A DNA stretch of 64,000 bases from Tetraselmis striata (lineage: Eukaryota > Chlorophyta > Chlorodendrophyceae > Chlorodendrales > Chlorodendraceae): contig VCJN01001838.1 of the NCBI GenBank assembly GCA_006384855.1, forward strand, positions 243,314 to 307,313, given 5' to 3'. The notes below the pieces were generated by a model. That model saw only the letters and a program-made list of their open reading frames with translations. It made no database searches and had not been told where the DNA came from. The translations under genes were made by a program, and so were the position numbers. Positions 60,182 to 64,000 of this stretch are shown piece after piece. Position 1 is the first letter of the stretch. Every line of letters begins with the position of its first letter.

Positions 60182-60804
60182 GGCGTTAGCGGGGCCACAT
60201 TATTGTATGCACCCCCGGACGAGCGGCAGCCCGGAAGCTGCGCCCGCTGAAATGTTGTATCCAATACATACATGTAGATACCCCCCCCCCCCCCCCCCCC
60301 CCCCCGATATCCCCTTTCGCAGCTTGCACGGCGGAACATAGGAAATATCAATAGCAAGTAAAAACGATATCTCTACCCTCAGAGGGATGTTAACTATTTT
60401 AACGATAATTTGAATAGATGAGACGACCACTGCCACTGTGTGACACCTGCCACCGGTTTCCTTTGCAGCAGATTGCCATTTTGGAGAATCGTTTCAGGGA
60501 GCATGTTGTGCCTTTTTGTTTCGGGTTGGCAGGATGAGGCAAGCCGGAAGAGCTGACAATGCAGCACACTCGCATGTGTAAACAAAGTATATAGACAAAC
60601 TATTCATAGGTCGACCTCATAAAAATGGCGAGATAGAGTGAACCCAATGGCTATTAGTTATATCGTGCTGTACAGAGATTCTATTTAAACAGAGAATCGA
60701 TTGTGCTACCTTCCATAAATCAAGCGCTGTTATACTGAGCAACTGTTTTCTCTCTCTGAGAACCCTCCTACGTGACGGGCTGCGTGACGCTATGGCAAGC
60801 TTGC
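60182..60804. other. Convergent intergenic region
   Basis: 3' flanks of the permease and membrane-protein genes. C-run of ~25 at 60,281-60,305. No other feature supported. Confidence 0.5.
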
Positions 60805-61950
60805 CTACACCCGATGAGCGGCGAGCTCGCCCCCTTTGCTGCTCTCATCTCGCGCCAGCCTGATCGCATCTTTAGCGGCAAGGCTGTAGTCCTCAGACGC
60901 CACCGTGCGCGGCATGCCCCGTGCCTTTGCGTCCAGGTAGGCGGGCATCAACAGCAGCCCGAGGACGAGGCACGCGCCGCTGGCTGCCTCGCCGGCGAAG
61001 CGCCCACCCGCCGCCCAGCCGGCCTGTACGCAGACCTGCAGGCACACGCCGGCGATCGCGGTGCAGACCGCCAGCATGGCAAAGTGATTACTGCGCCCGC
61101 CAGCGCCTACGAGCGCGCGACCCATGCCGTACGCACCCAATGCTAGCTGCGCGCTTCCTACGGTGATGGCCATCTCGGGCCAGAACACGACGAACGGGCT
61201 CACGACGACCGGTTGCTCGAAGGGACCGCCGCCGAAGCGAACCAGCAGGTAGATGCCCAGCCCGAGCTGCGCAGAGCCCGCCACGCCGGTCAGGCAGGTG
61301 TAGTAGCCTAGCCTACGGCGGAAGAAGGAACCGGTGTAGCGGACGCCGCCGGCGCGCTGGAACGCGCGCGCCTTGAGGGCGAAGAAGGTCAGCGCCCCCG
61401 CGATGGCGAGCAGGTAGGCGACGCCGCCGGCGAGTTCCACCACCCGGCAGGCAAGTACGTCGCCACGGCCCAGCGCGACGCCTGCCAGAGACTCGCCGTC
61501 GAAATAGGATTGGTCGGTGGGGTCGAGGTTCCACTGCAGCGCCAAGCCCGCCACGCCAACGCTCAGCACGAACCAGGCCGATGCGACGGCGACGATGGTG
61601 ATGATGGAGAGCGCCGAAGAGGCGCGGTCGCAAAAGGCGCCATACGCGCCGGCGAGGATGCCGACCAGGCCGTACCCCACAGCCGTGACGGCAGCCGCGA
61701 GGTTGAGAGCTTCCATCACTGTGTCCGGCGGCCCGGAGGCGGCGGCCACCAACGGCGGGCATCCCGAGACGGCCACCAGGGTGCCGTAGAGCAGGCAGCA
61801 GCACGCGACCTGGCGGTGCTCCAGCAGCGCGCGCAGCATCGGCGCCGACGCCTCCCGCACCGCGCCGCTGCCCCAAACTGTGCCCCAGGCTGGCGGCCCG
61901 CCCGGCTGGCTCTTGCCGCTCCCCACCCAGGGATCATATTTTCGACCCAT
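60805..61950 (-). CDS. Single-exon polytopic membrane protein, family not recognised
   Basis: 381 codons with no intron. After ~45 mostly soluble residues there are about eight hydrophobic segments (~47-71, 80-106, 113-138, 170-192, 216-238, 253-280, 289-314, 321-339). The C-terminus is charged (EDYSLAAKDAIRLARDESSKGG), probably cytosolic. Small residues (Ala, Gly, Val) dominate the helices. No transporter signature, active-site motif or binding pattern is visible, so no function is proposed. The start at 61,950 is the only ATG before the first helix other than an internal Met at residue 38. A strong hydrophobic pattern over the whole frame, unlike chance ORFs here, supports a real gene. It converges with the permease gene 623 bp away. 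Confidence 0.8.
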   Translation of the reverse strand: MGRKYDPWVGSGKSQPGGPPAWGTVWGSGAVREASAPMLRALLEHRQVACCCLLYGTLVAVSGCPPLVAAASGPPDTVMEALNLAAAVTAVGYGLVGILAGAYGAFCDRASSALSIITIVAVASAWFVLSVGVAGLALQWNLDPTDQSYFDGESLAGVALGRGDVLACRVVELAGGVAYLLAIAGALTFFALKARAFQRAGGVRYTGSFFRRRLGYYTCLTGVAGSAQLGLGIYLLVRFGGGPFEQPVVVSPFVVFWPEMAITVGSAQLALGAYGMGRALVGAGGRSNHFAMLAVCTAIAGVCLQVCVQAGWAAGGRFAGEAASGACLVLGLLLMPAYLDAKARGMPRTVASEDYSLAAKDAIRLARDESSKGGELAAHRV

Positions 61951-63162
61951 TGCGCCGGAAATGTGACTTGGGTTTGACTTTCACACTCCCCCTGGTCCTG
62001 CGCCTCGCGGTAGGTGACGACTGTACGACTGACTGCGTGCGACATCGTTCCCGCCTGCCGCCACTGCGGGCGCGGCATGCCGTGCGGGAACCGGCTCCGC
62101 CATCATCGCTTGCCGCTACTAGCGCGCGCGATTTGCCATTGCTTTATCTTTTCATCTGATTCGGCGTCGAAGACAACTAGCAACGTCAAGGTTTCGCAAA
62201 TAACATCCTTATCGTACTTGTTGCATCATTTATCTATTCGTCGCGGAGCAGCAGCAGATGAGCGCACACTACGTACCCAGTACTTATCTTTTTGGTTACA
62301 GGGAGAGCGTCCAGAGAATGCACGCAAAGTACTGGGGGAGGAAAGTACTGGGGGAGGAAAGAGCCTACATTTAAGCAGAACCCTCTTAGCGCCGGGCCGA
62401 CGTACCCAGTCGTTACCGTACCCCTCTGGCTCCATCATCGCTTGCCGTGATAGCGCTAAATATTGATCTCTAATAGTCGCTAATCCCAGATCGTCGCTAC
62501 ACACACGCATGCTGTATAATATATGTAAATACCGTATAGCGACTACGTATTTTTAATAAATATATGCCAATCTATATAAGATATTATTGATAAATAAGAT
62601 CATTTATTGCTCGCGCGTAAATTCAATACCCCGCGTTAATTAAATTACCCGCCGTTTCATCAGAGTTCCGTTGACATGCTCAACAGCTCAGCAAGCAGAA
62701 GCCGCGCCGCGCATGTGCTGCGCGGGTAGCCAGACGACGGGCAGCAGGCGAACCGATCTGAAGTTTGTGGAAAAGTATATGATAGGGTAAGATATGAGCG
62801 TATAGTAGCAGCAGTAGCGCCAAGCGTCACGAATCGAATGAGGACCTGAAAAATGGGCCAACGTGCGGATAGGCGGGCTGGTCCCAGTTCGCCTAGGCCG
62901 TCTGTCCGGATTACGAGTACCTGTACCCGTAATACCGGCAAAAACCTTAATCCCTCGTTCGTATGAGTTCCCTGGTCGATCCCACCATCAGACCCGGGAA
63001 CTTATGCTGACTCGGGCGCTCAGTTGTAGAGCGAGTGACTACGAGTATGTAAGTCGGCGGCTCGAGACCGGCCGGGCCGTGAGAGCTTAGTCGTCACTGC
63101 ATACTCGTACCGGTACTGTCTCATCTCGTAACAAAGACGCAGTGATTCAGTGCCGGGGTACG
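61951..63162. other. Intergenic sequence upstream of the membrane-protein gene
   Basis: The gene's promoter should lie next to 61,950. 62,460-62,640 is AT-rich (several TATATAA/TAATAAAT words). A perfect short tandem duplication GGAAAGTACTGGGGGA occurs at ~62,325-62,355. No gene recognised. Confidence 0.45.
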
Positions 63163-63377
63163 TGTGAGGATATATCCTATACCCTCACTAGCCCTAATCA
63201 TCATAGCACACTAGCATGTGCGCGTAGCGCGCGCCCGTGATGACGGGCTGCGCCCGCGCCCTGTCAGCCACCTCGCGTCGCCTGATATATCAGGCACGGC
63301 GCGTGTCGGCTTGTAAAGAGATCATATTCCATCCTCACCATAACGGAATAGCCACCACCAGCGCATCTTCCCTCACA
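63163..63377 (+). mobile_element. 5' LTR of a copia-type retrotransposon (215 bp)
   Basis: Begins TGTGAGGATATATCCTATAC and ends CCTCACA, so the ends form a perfect 7-bp inverted repeat of the TG...CA type. It is related over most of its length to the inverted LTR at 7,790-7,569. Directly after both LTRs the same 14 bases, TTTGGTGCTTCTAC, are found; with TGG near their start they look like a tRNA primer-binding site. The 3' LTR would be beyond the window. Copia rather than another order is inferred from LTR size and the 5-bp duplication of the related copy. Confidence 0.7.
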
Positions 63378-63927
63378 TTTGGTGCTTCTACCTACTCGAT
63401 CGCTCCCTCGAGAGCATACAATCAATCCAAACCATACTGTAAACGGTTGTCGCATAGCGCTACCTGCGGGTGTCGGCAATTACCCCGCCGGAAAAACTAT
63501 AATAGGCTTCCGTGGTAGCCGACGATACGTCACGATCGGACCAAGACGCAGCATAGAGTAGTCGAACCTTCTCGACGATCACTTCCTTCAAGAATATCTC
63601 CACCTTCCACTTTGTCAAGACTCAGAGGAGTCATTCGGCACACTCACGCCACTGGAGGACATCGTTCCCTTCGTTCGGAGGCAGTTGATTACCCGGGCGC
63701 GACAGTTCCTGTACGGCGCAGGTCATCAACGACTTTATAATATATGAGCAGAATTCAGGTTAGTGGCCTATCAGGTGAGCCACCCCACCTCTACACTCCC
63801 CACCCCCTCCAACCATAACCCTATCGCACGGTCGAAATACGATAAGCTGTTGCATCTCAAACCATATTGAGCCCATTGAGGCCTGAAACAACAACAAAAC
63901 AACATCTGAATCATAACGTTGCCGAAA

Positions 63928-64000
63928 ATGGCAGCAGCGGACGAAACATTGACCAGTCCCCCAATGAGGGTTGATGACAATATCTCCTCCAAGAATGAGG
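63928..64000 (+). CDS. Possible gag start of the LTR retrotransposon (partial)
   Basis: ATG at 63,928, the first after an in-frame TGA at 63,907, opens a frame to the window edge (MAAADETLTSPPMRVDD...). It lies ~550 bp inside the 5' LTR, a suitable place for the polyprotein start. The hydrophilic, Met-Ala-rich beginning is typical but not diagnostic. Confidence 0.4.
   Translation, partial: MAAADETLTSPPMRVDDNISSKNE

Overview
This window is nuclear DNA of a GC-rich unicellular eukaryote, most likely a green alga. The evidence is spliced genes with GT-AG and some GC-AG introns, GC-rich exons, a tyrosine-permease-family gene whose N-terminal extension could be a plastid transit peptide, and remnants of LTR and other reverse-transcriptase elements. 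The lineage is inference: there is no rRNA or organellar marker here.

Layout. 1-9,300 is mobile-element territory: the tail of an unknown ORF (1-99), a heavily mutated retroelement with a recognisable reverse transcriptase (842-4,720), and two copies of a dispersed ~0.9-kb repeat. One of those copies is split by a 736-bp LTR-type insertion that carries an ATATC array. 9,444-14,643 (minus) is a spliced gene for a DUF262 (GmrSD/ParB-like) protein. 14,650-19,000 has no recognisable gene but holds a pair of ~215-bp direct repeats. 19,005-32,537 (plus) is a ~20-exon gene for a WW/FF-domain protein of the TCERG1/CA150-PRP40 type. 33,576-40,830 (minus, convergent with it) is an ankyrin-repeat gene in which every junction read is phase 0 and many exons are one 33-residue repeat. 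41,000-47,300 holds gag-like remnants and a poorly resolved candidate gene. 47,831-48,485 is a tRNA-derived SINE-like tandem pair. 48,703-54,613 contains four near-identical 1,347-bp elements with terminal inverted repeats, separated by identical 174-bp spacers. 55,250-56,840 is a degenerate ~67-bp minisatellite. 57,553-60,181 (plus) is the tyrosine-permease-family gene, convergent with a single-exon membrane-protein gene (60,805-61,950, minus). The right edge enters a copia-type LTR retrotransposon (LTR 63,163-63,377).

The cellular genes do not form a pathway. They are separate housekeeping or signalling genes: pre-mRNA processing, an ankyrin scaffold, amino-acid transport and an orphan membrane protein. 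The DUF262 gene belongs to a family best known from bacterial defence.

The strongest unusual signals are the regular TIR-element array, the eukaryotic intron-rich DUF262 gene, and long poly(C) tracts in the sense strand of most introns, often starting within about 10 nt of the 5' splice site. Gene models were built by eye from splice signals and phase, so single exon ends may be wrong where this is stated.
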